From Photobacterium sp. TLY01 (lineage in GTDB: Bacteria > Pseudomonadota > Gammaproteobacteria > Enterobacterales > Vibrionaceae): a stretch of DNA of 64,000 nucleotides. Location of the stretch: contig NZ_CP090365.1 in NCBI RefSeq assembly GCF_021432065.1, forward strand, positions 682,001-746,000. Direction: 5' to 3'. The position numbers and the translations under genes are program-made. The notes beneath the pieces were generated by a model. It was given only the letters and a program-made list of their open reading frames with translations, did not search any database and had not been told where the DNA came from. Shown one piece after another: positions 7,937-16,289 of this stretch (position 1 is the first letter of the stretch; each line of letters opens with the position of its first letter).

Positions 7937-8283
7937 GGGAAATAAATCAACTCAAACTGCTTCAAAGACCCTGGCGGCATTTTCCGTTCCGGTTATCTTT
8001 GCTGCAGGAGTTTTAAAGGAACAACATACTTGGTTAAAGCGTAGGCGGTATTATAGGGGTGATTAAAAAACGCGCAATGATCACTTTTGTAAAAAATGTA
8101 TCGCAGAATGTTAAATAGTAAGCTGTTCAAAACCTTAAGGGAGTTAATTTTTCAGTCAGAAAGACATGAAAAATCCGGGTGCTCAGTTAATTGTATGATT
8201 TAGCATGTTTTATTTACGATGTTGTAATTTTTTTGCCTTCATCAACAACATATTTGCTTTGGTTCTACTATGGTTTTTGACTG
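7937..8283. other. Gene-free stretch between adenine deaminase and a leftward hypothetical gene
   Basis: 347 bases with no convincing reading frame. It is AT-rich in its right half and would be the 3' untranslated region of the leftward gene that ends at 8284, with the terminator at 7905-7936 at its far end. A short sRNA in this 3' region is conceivable, but nothing in the sequence shows one. Confidence 0.5.
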
Positions 8284-8877
8284 TCACGGGTGAAATATTC
8301 GTTGAAGCCAGATTTTGAATATTTTTATGAGAGTAACGGCTTGCTTCTCATGCCCGGCTGACGCTTTCCCTTGATAGTAGGCTTGCATGAAACGGCGTCG
8401 GCTTTGCTCTGCACGGCTGTGGCTGGGTCCCGTCGAATCTTCCGGAAAGAGCAGGGTTGCGCTGGACTGCGCATGATCGGCGGCATAGCTGAGATCAATC
8501 TGCAGATAGCCGAGCACCAGCATCCACAGGCGTGTGACCAGCATAAAATAGCCATGATGCTGGTTTTCAAACCGTGCCGCATGTTCCAGGCCAACTTGCT
8601 GAACGAACAGATCGCGCATGGCTTGGCTCTGACTGTCCGTACTCTGTAATTGCTCCAGAGCGGATAGATGCGTTTTTGTCATCAGCCCCAGTAAAAGATC
8701 GTCGCCTTTACCGTCTGGCCGTTGCTGTTGCAGTGTGGCAAATTCTGTATCGAGCTGGCTGAGCAGGGCGTTCAGGCTCGTGGTTTCAGACTCGGTAAAG
8801 TCTAAGCGTCTGAGACCCATAGCGGTCAGTTTCTGGCTGAATGAAGACACGGCAGCTCCCGGCAGTGAAGGTGACAC
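8284..8877 (-). CDS. Hypothetical cytoplasmic protein
   Basis: A 197-residue protein I do not recognise. It has no signal peptide; the middle (residues 110-130, YFMLVTRLWMLVLGYLQI) is hydrophobic and could be one membrane-associated helix. The N-terminal half is predicted helical and Gln/Leu-rich, and the C-terminus is basic (IKIFKIWLQRIFHP). The frame opens with GTG at 8875-8877 without an obvious ribosome site; an internal ATG at 8818-8820 (MGLRRLDF) is an alternative. It is divergent from the glutathione peroxidase gene. Confidence 0.55.
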   Translation of the reverse strand: MSPSLPGAAVSSFSQKLTAMGLRRLDFTESETTSLNALLSQLDTEFATLQQQRPDGKGDDLLLGLMTKTHLSALEQLQSTDSQSQAMRDLFVQQVGLEHAARFENQHHGYFMLVTRLWMLVLGYLQIDLSYAADHAQSSATLLFPEDSTGPSHSRAEQSRRRFMQAYYQGKASAGHEKQAVTLIKIFKIWLQRIFHP

Positions 8878-8993
8878 ATAATGTTGGGTGCCAGTATACG
8901 GTTTTAAAGCACAATTCCCAGTTGAACCGGTTCGCCTGATACACTGGCCACACGCGTACAGGTCTATCTACATCACAGGTAAGGAACAGAGTT

Positions 8994-9473
8994 ATGGCGG
9001 CATTTTACGATTTTTCAGTCACCAGTCTGCAAGGCGAGGTCGTGCCATTGAGCACTTATGCAGGGAAAGTTGTGCTCGTGGTGAATACGGCCAGCAAATG
9101 CGGCTTTACGCCGCAATATCAGGGGCTGCAATCACTTTATGACACATACAGTGAACAGGGCCTGGTGATCCTCGGTTTTCCCTGTAACCAGTTTGGCCAG
9201 CAGGAGCCGGGCAACAGTGACGCCATCAGTGAATTTTGTGAAATCAACTATGGTGTCAATTTTCCGATGTTTGAAAAGGTGAATGTGAAAGGAGCCGATA
9301 GCCATCCGCTGTTTGCCTACCTGACCGATGCCTTACCCGGCCTGTTGGGGAAAAACATCAAATGGAACTTCACCAAGTTTCTGATTGGCCGGGATGGTCA
9401 GCCGATGAAACGTTACGCGCCGCTGACCAAACCAGAGGCGCTGGAAGCGGATATTCAAGCCGCCTTAAAATGA
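8994..9473 (+). CDS. gpx: Glutathione peroxidase (BtuE-type thiol peroxidase)
   Basis: A 159-residue thioredoxin-fold peroxidase that reduces hydrogen peroxide and lipid hydroperoxides, with no signal peptide, so cytoplasmic. The peroxidatic cysteine is Cys36 in NTASKCGFTPQY, a cysteine rather than selenocysteine. The tetrad partners are Gln70 in FGQQEPG and the Trp/Asn of KWNFTKFL. Cys82 in EFCEINYG is placed like the resolving cysteine of thioredoxin-dependent family members, so thioredoxin may be the true reductant. The ATG follows AAGGAACAGAGTT. It is monocistronic, with a hairpin just after the stop. Confidence 0.9.
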   Translation: MAAFYDFSVTSLQGEVVPLSTYAGKVVLVVNTASKCGFTPQYQGLQSLYDTYSEQGLVILGFPCNQFGQQEPGNSDAISEFCEINYGVNFPMFEKVNVKGADSHPLFAYLTDALPGLLGKNIKWNFTKFLIGRDGQPMKRYAPLTKPEALEADIQAALK

Positions 9474-9480
9474 GCTTATT

Positions 9481-9507
9481 TGTCGGCCGGTTGCAGACTG
9501 GCCGACA
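9481..9507. terminator. Hairpin between convergent gpx and a secreted-protein gene
   Basis: An 11-bp stem (9481-9491 with 9497-9507, one G-T pair) around a five-base loop TGCAG. It starts eight bases after the gpx stop and lies ten bases before the end of the convergent gene. There is no strong T-tract on either side. Confidence 0.5.
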
Positions 9508-9517
9508 TGTATGATCG

Positions 9518-9856
9518 TCAGCTTGAGGTTGGAGAATTGGCCCGGCAGTCACTGATTTTGCTCAGCGCTGGTTGCATGGCTTCTATTGAGAGGCGAACGC
9601 GTTTTGCACCTTCGGTCTGCATGGTGCTCGTTTGAGTCAGGGAATGAATCGGGTGCTGTTCTGGCTGGCTGCATTGAATGGCTGAAATCGTGTTAAAAAC
9701 ACCCAGCGCGTAACCCAGACACAGGGACTCATTCTGATAAGTGCGCAGGCAGTCGTTCATGAAGGCTTGTTGCGCGTCGGCCGCTGCAACCTGGGGTGGT
9801 AAAGACAGTGCAAACAGGGAAGAGAGAGTCAGTGTTATTGTTCTGATTGATTTCAT
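9518..9856 (-). CDS. Small exported protein, Rap1a/Tai-like cysteine pattern
   Basis: A 112-residue protein with a clear Sec signal peptide (basic start, hydrophobic core LTLTLSSLFALSL, cleavage near VAAA-DA). The mature part has four cysteines, including CLRTYQNESLCLGYALG, which resembles the C-x-GY core of the Rap1a/Tai periplasmic immunity fold. That likeness is faint and I do not assign the function. The ATG at 9854-9856 is preceded by AAAGGAAG at ideal spacing. It converges on gpx. Confidence 0.65.
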   Translation of the reverse strand: MKSIRTITLTLSSLFALSLPPQVAAADAQQAFMNDCLRTYQNESLCLGYALGVFNTISAIQCSQPEQHPIHSLTQTSTMQTEGAKRVRLSIEAMQPALSKISDCRANSPTSS

Positions 9857-10002
9857 ACGCACTTCCTTTCAATGATGTTTCATTCATTAATAGCAAAGTG
9901 CTGAAAATAAAGCGTGATTGGGCTCTCAGCCTCTATTGCTGTTTGATGAAGCTTTTGTGAAATGTGCATGATGCCGCAAAAATCTCCCGTCCAGAGCTCT
10001 GC

Positions 10003-10965
10003 TCAGGGCTTATAGATCTTCTCAAAGGATTTTTGGGGCGCGGCAAAGGCGTACTGATTGACATGATCGATCACGCTGATTTTATGATCAGCATGTTGCT
10101 TTTGGCTGAATGTCAGTAAACGCGAGATCGCGTTGTGGCGCTTTGAGCCCGGTTTTTGCTGCTCAAGATACTGATTCAGAAAATCAATCTGGACTGCGCT
10201 GTCATTAAAATAACCGAGAGAATCCTGCAGCGCTTTCAACTGCTTGATGTGCTCTTTCATGATTTTACGTGGAAATAACGGCGCAAAGTACTCCAGAAGA
10301 TAGCGGAGCTTTTTGCAGGCAATTCTGAGCTCGTGAATGTGTTCGTCCGGATTCGCATAACCGATGGACTGACAGACACGCTGTGTTTTGTTGAAGTGTT
10401 TCCAGATACTTTTTTTGGCCAGGTGCAGGCAGGGTTTTTTACCTGCATCCGTCGGCTCAGTCTGCAGTTCATCAAGCAGACCAATAATCTGCGCACACTG
10501 CTGCTGATAATCGGCAGACTTCAGCCAGTCTTTGATTTGCTTCAGCTGGGCTATCCGCCTGTCCTGTAAGTCGTTAAAGAACAGGATCAGGCCCTGATGG
10601 TACTGATGATCCAGGGCATCGAAATAAGGTTCCATGTGACCTAAATACACATCCAGATCCCGCAGTTCATTGGTTTTCTGCATGAAGGTTTTCAGGGTGT
10701 TTTGGAGCATCTGCTTTTGCTGTGGCAGGAAAATGGCACTGAGCAAGCTGAGCAGGGCACGACAGCGCCGGAGTGACACGCGGTACTGGTGCAGGAACTC
10801 TGTGTCGTCGTCGCGGATCAGGCCTGTCTCGTGGCGTCGGGCATGCTGAAACTCGCTTTTGAGAAAGTGATAAGTGGGCAAGTAAATTGCGCTGTCTTTT
10901 TTCAGGGCCACGGACGCTTTTTTCCGCTGCGGTAAACGCAGTTTATCCCTTTTATTGACGCTCAT
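10003..10965 (-). CDS. CHAD domain protein
   Basis: A 320-residue all-helical protein with two repeats of the conserved histidine alpha-helical domain. Repeat one contains FLHQYRVSLRRCRALLSLL and ELRDLDVYLG; repeat two contains HIHELRIACKKLRYLLEYF and LQDSLGYFNDSAVQ. The alternating His/Arg/Lys faces bind inorganic polyphosphate in characterised CHAD proteins. No CYTH (triphosphatase) domain is attached, unlike many family members. I chose the ATG at 10963-10965 because GGAGGAGGT lies just upstream; a longer frame would add 21 residues. The basic N-terminus (KRDKLRLPQRKK) fits a polyanion ligand. Confidence 0.85.
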   Translation of the reverse strand: MSVNKRDKLRLPQRKKASVALKKDSAIYLPTYHFLKSEFQHARRHETGLIRDDDTEFLHQYRVSLRRCRALLSLLSAIFLPQQKQMLQNTLKTFMQKTNELRDLDVYLGHMEPYFDALDHQYHQGLILFFNDLQDRRIAQLKQIKDWLKSADYQQQCAQIIGLLDELQTEPTDAGKKPCLHLAKKSIWKHFNKTQRVCQSIGYANPDEHIHELRIACKKLRYLLEYFAPLFPRKIMKEHIKQLKALQDSLGYFNDSAVQIDFLNQYLEQQKPGSKRHNAISRLLTFSQKQHADHKISVIDHVNQYAFAAPQKSFEKIYKP

Positions 10966-11379
10966 TCCGATGACCTCCTCCATAACCATAGTCAGGGGCT
11001 GAATATCTTTCGATCTTGCCAGAGTCACACGAGCGCCGGTTTTGATTGTCCGGGCAGAGCGTGTGTTTCTTCTGCTGCCTGCTTCTGAGCAGTACTCCAG
11101 CGCATACGCCTATGTAAAGCTTTCTACACTATTTTTCAATTTTATGAAATGGCTTGATTTCATGGTGTCTCAGGTTCTTACGCTGTTCTCATTGCCTGTC
11201 ATGAATTCGTCTCTCAGCCTGCATGAATGGCTGGCAAGCAGGCTTTACAAACTATTTTTACATCACGTTAACCTTAGTTTTACAACTGGCTTCTCAACCC
11301 CTCGCTGTGGTGCTAATTCTATAGGTAAGAAATCGCTGAACAGGCGTCAGCTAAGTAACCAATATGTGAGGATATACGG
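10966..11379. other. Intergenic region carrying the hpd and CHAD promoters
   Basis: 414 bases between the divergent CHAD and hpd genes with no convincing coding frame. The region has AT-rich stretches and a near-palindrome TGTAAAGCTTTCTACA at 11112-11127, which resembles TyrR half-sites but with the wrong spacing (four bases instead of six). I could not define a promoter with confidence. Confidence 0.45.
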
Positions 11380-12459
11380 ATGAGTGAAATGATGAAAAAT
11401 CCTATGGGCACGGACGGCTTCGAGTTTGTTGAGTATACCGCGCCGACGCCAGAGGGGATTGCCAATCTGAAAAACCTGTTCCGGCTGATGGGCTTTGCTG
11501 AAATTGCCAAGCATAAACATAAATCAGTCTGGCTGTACCGTCAGGGTGACATCAACTTTATCGTGAACGGCGAACAACACTCTCAGGCAGCTGGTTTTGC
11601 CGGTGTGCACGGAGCAAGCGTGAACGCGATGGCGTTTCGTGTGAAAGATTCGACCCATGCGCTGGAACATGCAGTGAAAAACGGCGCGACAGCCTGTCCT
11701 GCTCAGGCCGGCCCGATGGAGCTGAACATTCCGGCTGTATACGGGATTGGTGAATCGCTGATCTACCTGGTTGATCGCTATGGCGAGCACGATATCTATG
11801 AGATCGATTTCGACTATTACCCGGATTATCAGGAGCGCCTGGCCAGTCAGGATGCTGGTTTACATACCCTGGATCACCTGACGCACAACGTGAAGCAAGG
11901 GAACATGGATCTGTGGGCGGGCTTTTATGAGCGCATTGCCAATTTCCGCGAAATTCGCCACTTTGACATCAAAGGGAAAGTGACCGGTCTGCTGTCTCGC
12001 GCCATGACCGCGCCATGCGGCAAAATCCGTATTCCAATCAATGAATCCAGTGACGACAAGTCACAGATTGCAGAATATCTGGATCAATACAATGGTGAAG
12101 GCATTCAGCATATCGCGTTGAGCACGGACAATATTTTCGAGACAGTGTCACGTCTGAAGAAGAACGGTCTGGCCTTCATGGATACCCCGGATACTTATTA
12201 TGAAGGGGTAAACAAGCGTATTCCGGGTCATCAGGAAGATCTGGCGAAGCTTCAGGATCTGAAAATCCTGATTGATGGGGATGAAACCGGCATTTTGCTG
12301 CAGATCTTTACTGATACTGTCATTGGTCCTGTGTTCTTTGAAATTATTCAGCGTAAAGGTAATGAAGGCTTTGGTGAAGGTAACTTCCAGGCGCTGTTTG
12401 AGTCGATTGAACTGGATCAGATTCGCCGTGGTGTGATTCAGGTGCCGGATAACGCTTAA
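11380..12459 (+). CDS. hpd: 4-Hydroxyphenylpyruvate dioxygenase
   Basis: A 359-residue Fe(II) enzyme that converts 4-hydroxyphenylpyruvate to homogentisate, the committed step of tyrosine breakdown. Two VOC domains are visible; the C-terminal one holds the iron triad His166 (TLDHLTHN), His244 (GIQHIALSTD) and Glu321 (FFEIIQRKG). The C-terminal helix with NFQALFESIELDQIRRG, which closes the active site, is intact. The start follows TGAGGATATACGG. It stands 30 kb from hmgA/fahA/maiA and phhAB, which complete the pathway in this window. A strong terminator follows. Confidence 0.95.
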   Translation: MSEMMKNPMGTDGFEFVEYTAPTPEGIANLKNLFRLMGFAEIAKHKHKSVWLYRQGDINFIVNGEQHSQAAGFAGVHGASVNAMAFRVKDSTHALEHAVKNGATACPAQAGPMELNIPAVYGIGESLIYLVDRYGEHDIYEIDFDYYPDYQERLASQDAGLHTLDHLTHNVKQGNMDLWAGFYERIANFREIRHFDIKGKVTGLLSRAMTAPCGKIRIPINESSDDKSQIAEYLDQYNGEGIQHIALSTDNIFETVSRLKKNGLAFMDTPDTYYEGVNKRIPGHQEDLAKLQDLKILIDGDETGILLQIFTDTVIGPVFFEIIQRKGNEGFGEGNFQALFESIELDQIRRGVIQVPDNA

Positions 12460-12496
12460 CCGTCTCCGTTTACTGACTAAATTAAGAATATGAGTA

Positions 12497-12526
12497 AGCC
12501 CGCACGGCCAGGTGCGGGCTTTTTTG
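12497..12526 (+). terminator. Intrinsic terminator of hpd
   Basis: Perfect 9-bp GC-rich stem (AGCCCGCAC 12497-12505, GTGCGGGCT 12512-12520) followed by TTTTTGTTTG. Confidence 0.9.
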
Positions 12527-12632
12527 TTTGTCTGAAAACAGGTACCGGCATCCAACTTGGCGTTTCTCTGCTTCACTTACAGGAGTCGGATTCAGTTTTT
12601 TATCATCACCGGGAGCATCAGGAGAAGGGGAT

Positions 12633-14120
12633 ATGATGCGTTTGCTGACTCTGTTGCCTTTCCTGCTGGTGGCAGCCTGTACATCCTTGCCCGAGCCAAT
12701 CCCGGACGCCATTCCGGCCCAGCAGCAAATCTACACCCAATCGCAGGCCGGTTGTGTGGATCTGCTCACCGACTTTAAGCGCACGGTGCAGCAACAGGGC
12801 GTGCAGGATGCGCAATTGGCATGGGATCCGAGATTTCCCCACCTGGCTTTCGACCGCTTCAGTCTGTCCTGGTTATTTGAGCTGACGGGCCGCGACAGCA
12901 AGCGCCAATGGCTGGACTATGTGTCACACCAGGCCGCTGTACAGCGGCAGGCGGAATATCAGAACCTGCCGGATAACTCAGCTTATGCGTTCAACCAGCT
13001 CGAACAGTGCGCGGCGCAATTGGTTAGTCAAAGTCTGTATCAGCCTGCGCTTTGGTCTGTTTTAATCGCGGAGCCGCCTCAGCCAGTGTCTGGTTATTCG
13101 AGCTGGCAACGGGTACTGGGTTTGTATCCGCTCACACAGCACCTTGCCAGACCTTCAGTCGACAAAGAAAAACGGCGCTTGATCAGCCATTTTATTCAGC
13201 CGGTCGAGGGGGATGCGATCCGGTACGCACCTGATGACAAGTCATCCCTGAATCGTTCACAGATACAGGCCTGGTTTCGCCAGGCAAGGGCGCGTTCAGC
13301 ACTGTCATGGCCTCAGCTAAGCGCAGGGCAACAGCAGCGTCTGCTGAACCATTATGCGCCGGTGATTCAGGTCGAAACCCGCTCGCGGGATGACTTTCCC
13401 GGTCAGGTGAAATATGTCACGGCCAGTCAGCCTGCGGTCGTTTCCCGGAAACCGACTCTGTATACCCATGTCAGCTATACCCGCTTTTATGGTCAGACCC
13501 TGATGCAACTGAACTACAGCCTGTGGTTTGCTAACCGGACTGCGCGCTCCGGATTCGACCCTTATGCAGGCCGGTTTGATGGCGTACTGATCCGGCTGAC
13601 ACTGGATGCTGACGGCCAGCCATATATTCTGGACAGTATTCACCATTGTGGCTGTTATCACATGGTGTTCGCCCTGTCACCGACACTGCGATTTGCAGCA
13701 ACGGACAACAAGGAGGAGTGGCCGGTTACCCTGCAAGTCTATGCCGGGCAACAGACAGATAAGCTGGGGGTCACCTTATCCGCTGGCGAGCATATGGTGA
13801 AAGACGTGCAATGGCTGCGGCATGATGTTCGCACGCGTTCACTGACTGTACTGCCTTACGAGCAGTTACGCAGCCTGCCTGCCGCCCCAAGTCAGAATAA
13901 AAGCCTGTTCAACCCACAGGGCATGTTACCGGCCAGTGTGCGGGCAGAGCGGTTTTATCTCTGGCCGCTCGGGGTGAAATCGCCGGGGACACAACGCCAG
14001 CTGGGCCATCATGCGACTGCGTTCATTGGCAAGCGTCACTTTGATGAAGCTTTTCTCTTTGAAACCTTTTTTAAGCGACCTGAGGAGAGGGCAGGAAGGC
14101 AGCAGAGGGATGGTCTGTGA
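12633..14120 (+). CDS. Large outer-membrane-type lipoprotein of unknown function
   Basis: A 495-residue protein with a lipoprotein signal peptide: hydrophobic LLTLLPFLLVAAC with the lipobox V-A-A-C and Cys16 as the lipid site. Residue 17 is Thr, not Asp, so outer-membrane sorting is expected. The long mature region has no family I recognise; it has a His/Cys-rich patch IHHCGCYHM near residue 345, in a segment that reads like a beta-rich domain. The start is the ATG at 12633 after AGGAGAAGGGG; the open frame extends further upstream but through the hpd terminator. It is convergent with the membrane protein gene at 14218. Confidence 0.75.
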   Translation: MMRLLTLLPFLLVAACTSLPEPIPDAIPAQQQIYTQSQAGCVDLLTDFKRTVQQQGVQDAQLAWDPRFPHLAFDRFSLSWLFELTGRDSKRQWLDYVSHQAAVQRQAEYQNLPDNSAYAFNQLEQCAAQLVSQSLYQPALWSVLIAEPPQPVSGYSSWQRVLGLYPLTQHLARPSVDKEKRRLISHFIQPVEGDAIRYAPDDKSSLNRSQIQAWFRQARARSALSWPQLSAGQQQRLLNHYAPVIQVETRSRDDFPGQVKYVTASQPAVVSRKPTLYTHVSYTRFYGQTLMQLNYSLWFANRTARSGFDPYAGRFDGVLIRLTLDADGQPYILDSIHHCGCYHMVFALSPTLRFAATDNKEEWPVTLQVYAGQQTDKLGVTLSAGEHMVKDVQWLRHDVRTRSLTVLPYEQLRSLPAAPSQNKSLFNPQGMLPASVRAERFYLWPLGVKSPGTQRQLGHHATAFIGKRHFDEAFLFETFFKRPEERAGRQQRDGL

Positions 14121-14167
14121 TCAACTCACAGCAAGCGAGCGCCTGGGCGCCCGCTGTGTCAATTGAT
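14120..14167. terminator. Hairpin between convergent genes
   Basis: Nested complementary arms: ATCAA/TTGAT outside, CACAG/CTGTG next, and GCGCC/GGCGC at the top around a TG loop. It starts at the last base of the lipoprotein stop codon. It lacks a long T-tract. Confidence 0.45.
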
Positions 14168-14217
14168 TCTTTGTGGATAGCCTTCGGAGTATCGGCTTGT
14201 CAGGCTGTTTGGGATAA

Positions 14218-15348
14218 TTAGCCCTGCAGTTCCCCAGCAGTGTCCGCCTGAGTCTGCAACCCGTGCCACTGGAAATGGTGGTTCGGTTTCTTACTGACCA
14301 GGCCTTCACCCATCATCCGGTGGAACACGGCATCGACTTCATCCGCTGAGAGTTTCAGCGCCCGAATAATGGCCCGCTTTGAGCAACTGACCGAATCAGA
14401 GGCCAGGGCTTGAACCACACGATCGTAGGGCGACAGAGGCGCCGCTTCTTCGGCACCAGCAGACTGAGATTCACGGGCAGCGTCAATGGCCAGTGTGGCG
14501 ATGCTGGCGGTGTCCGTATCGTCGCTTTCCGGGTTATTTTCAGGTTTTGGCGGGTTGGAACCTGCGGCAGATTTCCTGACGGTCGTGTCGGAGACGTAAA
14601 TCGCATGGCGCTGGTTAAATTGCTGACGAAAACGCAGCTCTTCACCAATCAGTCCGACAAAAAAAGCGGCAAAGAAATCCAGCAGAACCGAGAGGAAAAT
14701 CACCAGCCCAAGTTGCGCGGCCTCGTTACTGACATTCAGGGTCTTGGCCAGACCGTCAATCAAACCCAGCACTGAGCCCTGGCTGACCACAGGCAGGTTG
14801 TCCCGCTCCATCGCCAGTGCTTGCTGCTGCTCACGCAGCTTGCTGTTCTCTCGCTGAATCCGGGTGACGCCGGTGGCGATACGCTCCATTTTGATGTACT
14901 TCTGCGCCGCTTCGTTATTCAGTTCGATCTGCTTTTCAATCGCGTCAATCTGCATGTTATAGGCGTTGATTTTGCTTTGCTGTACAGTGACATGGCTCTG
15001 GGCCTGATTGGTCGCACTTTGAATCCCGCCAACCGAACCGCCGATGGAGATCGCCGCCAGCACCGAGTAAAACGCAAACGCGCAGGCAGCGCCTGTGTAG
15101 CTGCGTCTGGCACGGCGTTCGCCAAATTCATACCAGGCGAAAAATTTACCCAGCTCGAAAATAACCGCCAGGCCGCCGAAGAGGATCTGCATCACCGGAT
15201 TATCGTCGATAGACAAAAACAGCAGCAGTGAAAAAATGATGGAAGCCAGAATGGAAGCACTGGTAAAGCTGTATACCGTCCACATGGCGAACCGGCCTTT
15301 TGGAAAGCGAACAGTGCCTGGTCCGGGTAAAGCGTTGTCTGAAACCAT
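14218..15348 (-). CDS. Membrane protein with coiled coil and C-terminal winged-helix-like domain
   Basis: A 376-residue protein I cannot assign. In order: two hydrophobic segments (about 28-48 and 53-70), a third near 88-107, a long Gln/Glu-rich coiled-coil stretch (about 110-180, including NSKLREQQQALAMERDN), a fourth membrane segment (about 215-238, VIFLSVLLDFFAAFFVGLIG), a disordered Ser/Pro/Asp linker, and a C-terminal region (about 308-360) that reads like a winged helix (ALASDSVSCSKRAIIRALKL then VDAVFHRMMGEGLVSKK). The layout suggests a membrane-tethered sensor or scaffold with a DNA- or protein-binding tail. The start has no strong ribosome site. Confidence 0.7.
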   Translation of the reverse strand: MVSDNALPGPGTVRFPKGRFAMWTVYSFTSASILASIIFSLLLFLSIDDNPVMQILFGGLAVIFELGKFFAWYEFGERRARRSYTGAACAFAFYSVLAAISIGGSVGGIQSATNQAQSHVTVQQSKINAYNMQIDAIEKQIELNNEAAQKYIKMERIATGVTRIQRENSKLREQQQALAMERDNLPVVSQGSVLGLIDGLAKTLNVSNEAAQLGLVIFLSVLLDFFAAFFVGLIGEELRFRQQFNQRHAIYVSDTTVRKSAAGSNPPKPENNPESDDTDTASIATLAIDAARESQSAGAEEAAPLSPYDRVVQALASDSVSCSKRAIIRALKLSADEVDAVFHRMMGEGLVSKKPNHHFQWHGLQTQADTAGELQG

Positions 15349-15717
15349 AATCGTGTTTTATTGCCGGCAGGGCGTACAGCCCAGAAATAGAGTGATGAAT
15401 GAGCGCGCTAGGATACCGGAAAATCCGGGGCACGCGGCATGAAAAAGGGCGCGATGCGTGTCTTGAGCCGGAAATTTGCACAGCGTTGTCATAACTGGTG
15501 AAAGCTTGTCCATCTCTGCGCTCAGGGCTTCACTGCCGCGTTGTTTAAAAAGTGATCGTGCTTCGGAAATGGCGCTGCGCAAGGCCTGAACCTCACTTTG
15601 TCGCTAAATGTTCACCTGATCTTGCCGCATAAGATTGATGCCAGAGTGGCGCTTCACTTTGGTGTGTATGACAAGAATGGCTATCAAGCCATCGGTTAAG
15701 ACAAAGGAATACAAATA
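15349..15717. other. Intergenic region with a weak 74-codon leftward frame
   Basis: 369 bases between the membrane protein and the CbrC-like gene. On the - strand a frame from TTG at 15580-15582 to the stop at 15358 would encode 74 residues (MRSAISEARSLFKQRG...), with TGAGG eight bases before the TTG. Its first half reads like natural helical protein; its second half does not. It could be a decayed gene or a small protein. I do not call it as a gene. Confidence 0.3.
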
Positions 15718-16245
15718 GTGACTCTTCCGAAATTCACCTATCACCCTGATCCGCTGGCGACTGGTGCTGTAGTGAAAAGCATGAAAGTGTGCGATTGCTG
15801 TGGCGAGGCGCGTGGTTATCTGTATAGCGGTAGTATTTATTCCCAGCGCGATGTCGAATGGCTGTGCCCCTGGTGCATCGCCGATGGCTCGGCAGCCAGA
15901 GAATTCAAAGCCTCTTATTCTGATGATTTTCCGCTGGACGGCGCTGGTCTGAAGCGGGAAGTCATTGCTGAGGTTTGCCAGCGTACGCCTGGCTATCAGT
16001 CCTGGCGTCAGGAAGTCTGGCTTGATCATTGTGGCGATGCCTGCGAATTCCATGGTTTTGCCGAACATGATGAGTTGAAAGCCTTAAGCGGACAGGCGTT
16101 ACAGGCATTTCTGAGCCGTCATATGCTCAAAGCGAATTTATGGCAGGACATCCTGGATAACTACGAAAAAGGCGGCAACCCGGCAGTGTATAAATTCAGA
16201 TGCCGGCATTGCGGTGACATTCTCTACGGCATGGATTTTCTTTGA
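15718..16245 (+). CDS. CbrC/UPF0167 family protein
   Basis: A 175-residue cytoplasmic protein of the CbrC (UPF0167) family. It opens with LPKFTYHPDPLATGAVV and carries two CxxC pairs early (CDCCGE and CPWC), a third pair at the end (CRHCGDILYGMDFL), and the family segment REVIAEVCQRTPGYQSWRQEVWL. These pairs probably bind zinc. In E. coli CbrC is linked to colicin E2 tolerance, with unknown mechanism. Translation starts at GTG 15718 after AAGGAATACAAATA. A GC-rich repeat follows the gene. Confidence 0.85.
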   Translation: MTLPKFTYHPDPLATGAVVKSMKVCDCCGEARGYLYSGSIYSQRDVEWLCPWCIADGSAAREFKASYSDDFPLDGAGLKREVIAEVCQRTPGYQSWRQEVWLDHCGDACEFHGFAEHDELKALSGQALQAFLSRHMLKANLWQDILDNYEKGGNPAVYKFRCRHCGDILYGMDFL

Positions 16246-16289
16246 TTGTGAACACGGTGTTCTGATCAGCCCCGTAAAACTTTCTTGTT

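Noticed and set aside
11100..11300. TyrR box in front of hpd
   Set aside because: TGTAAA occurs but the matching half is at four-base, not six-base, spacing; other TTTACA stretches lack a proper left half.
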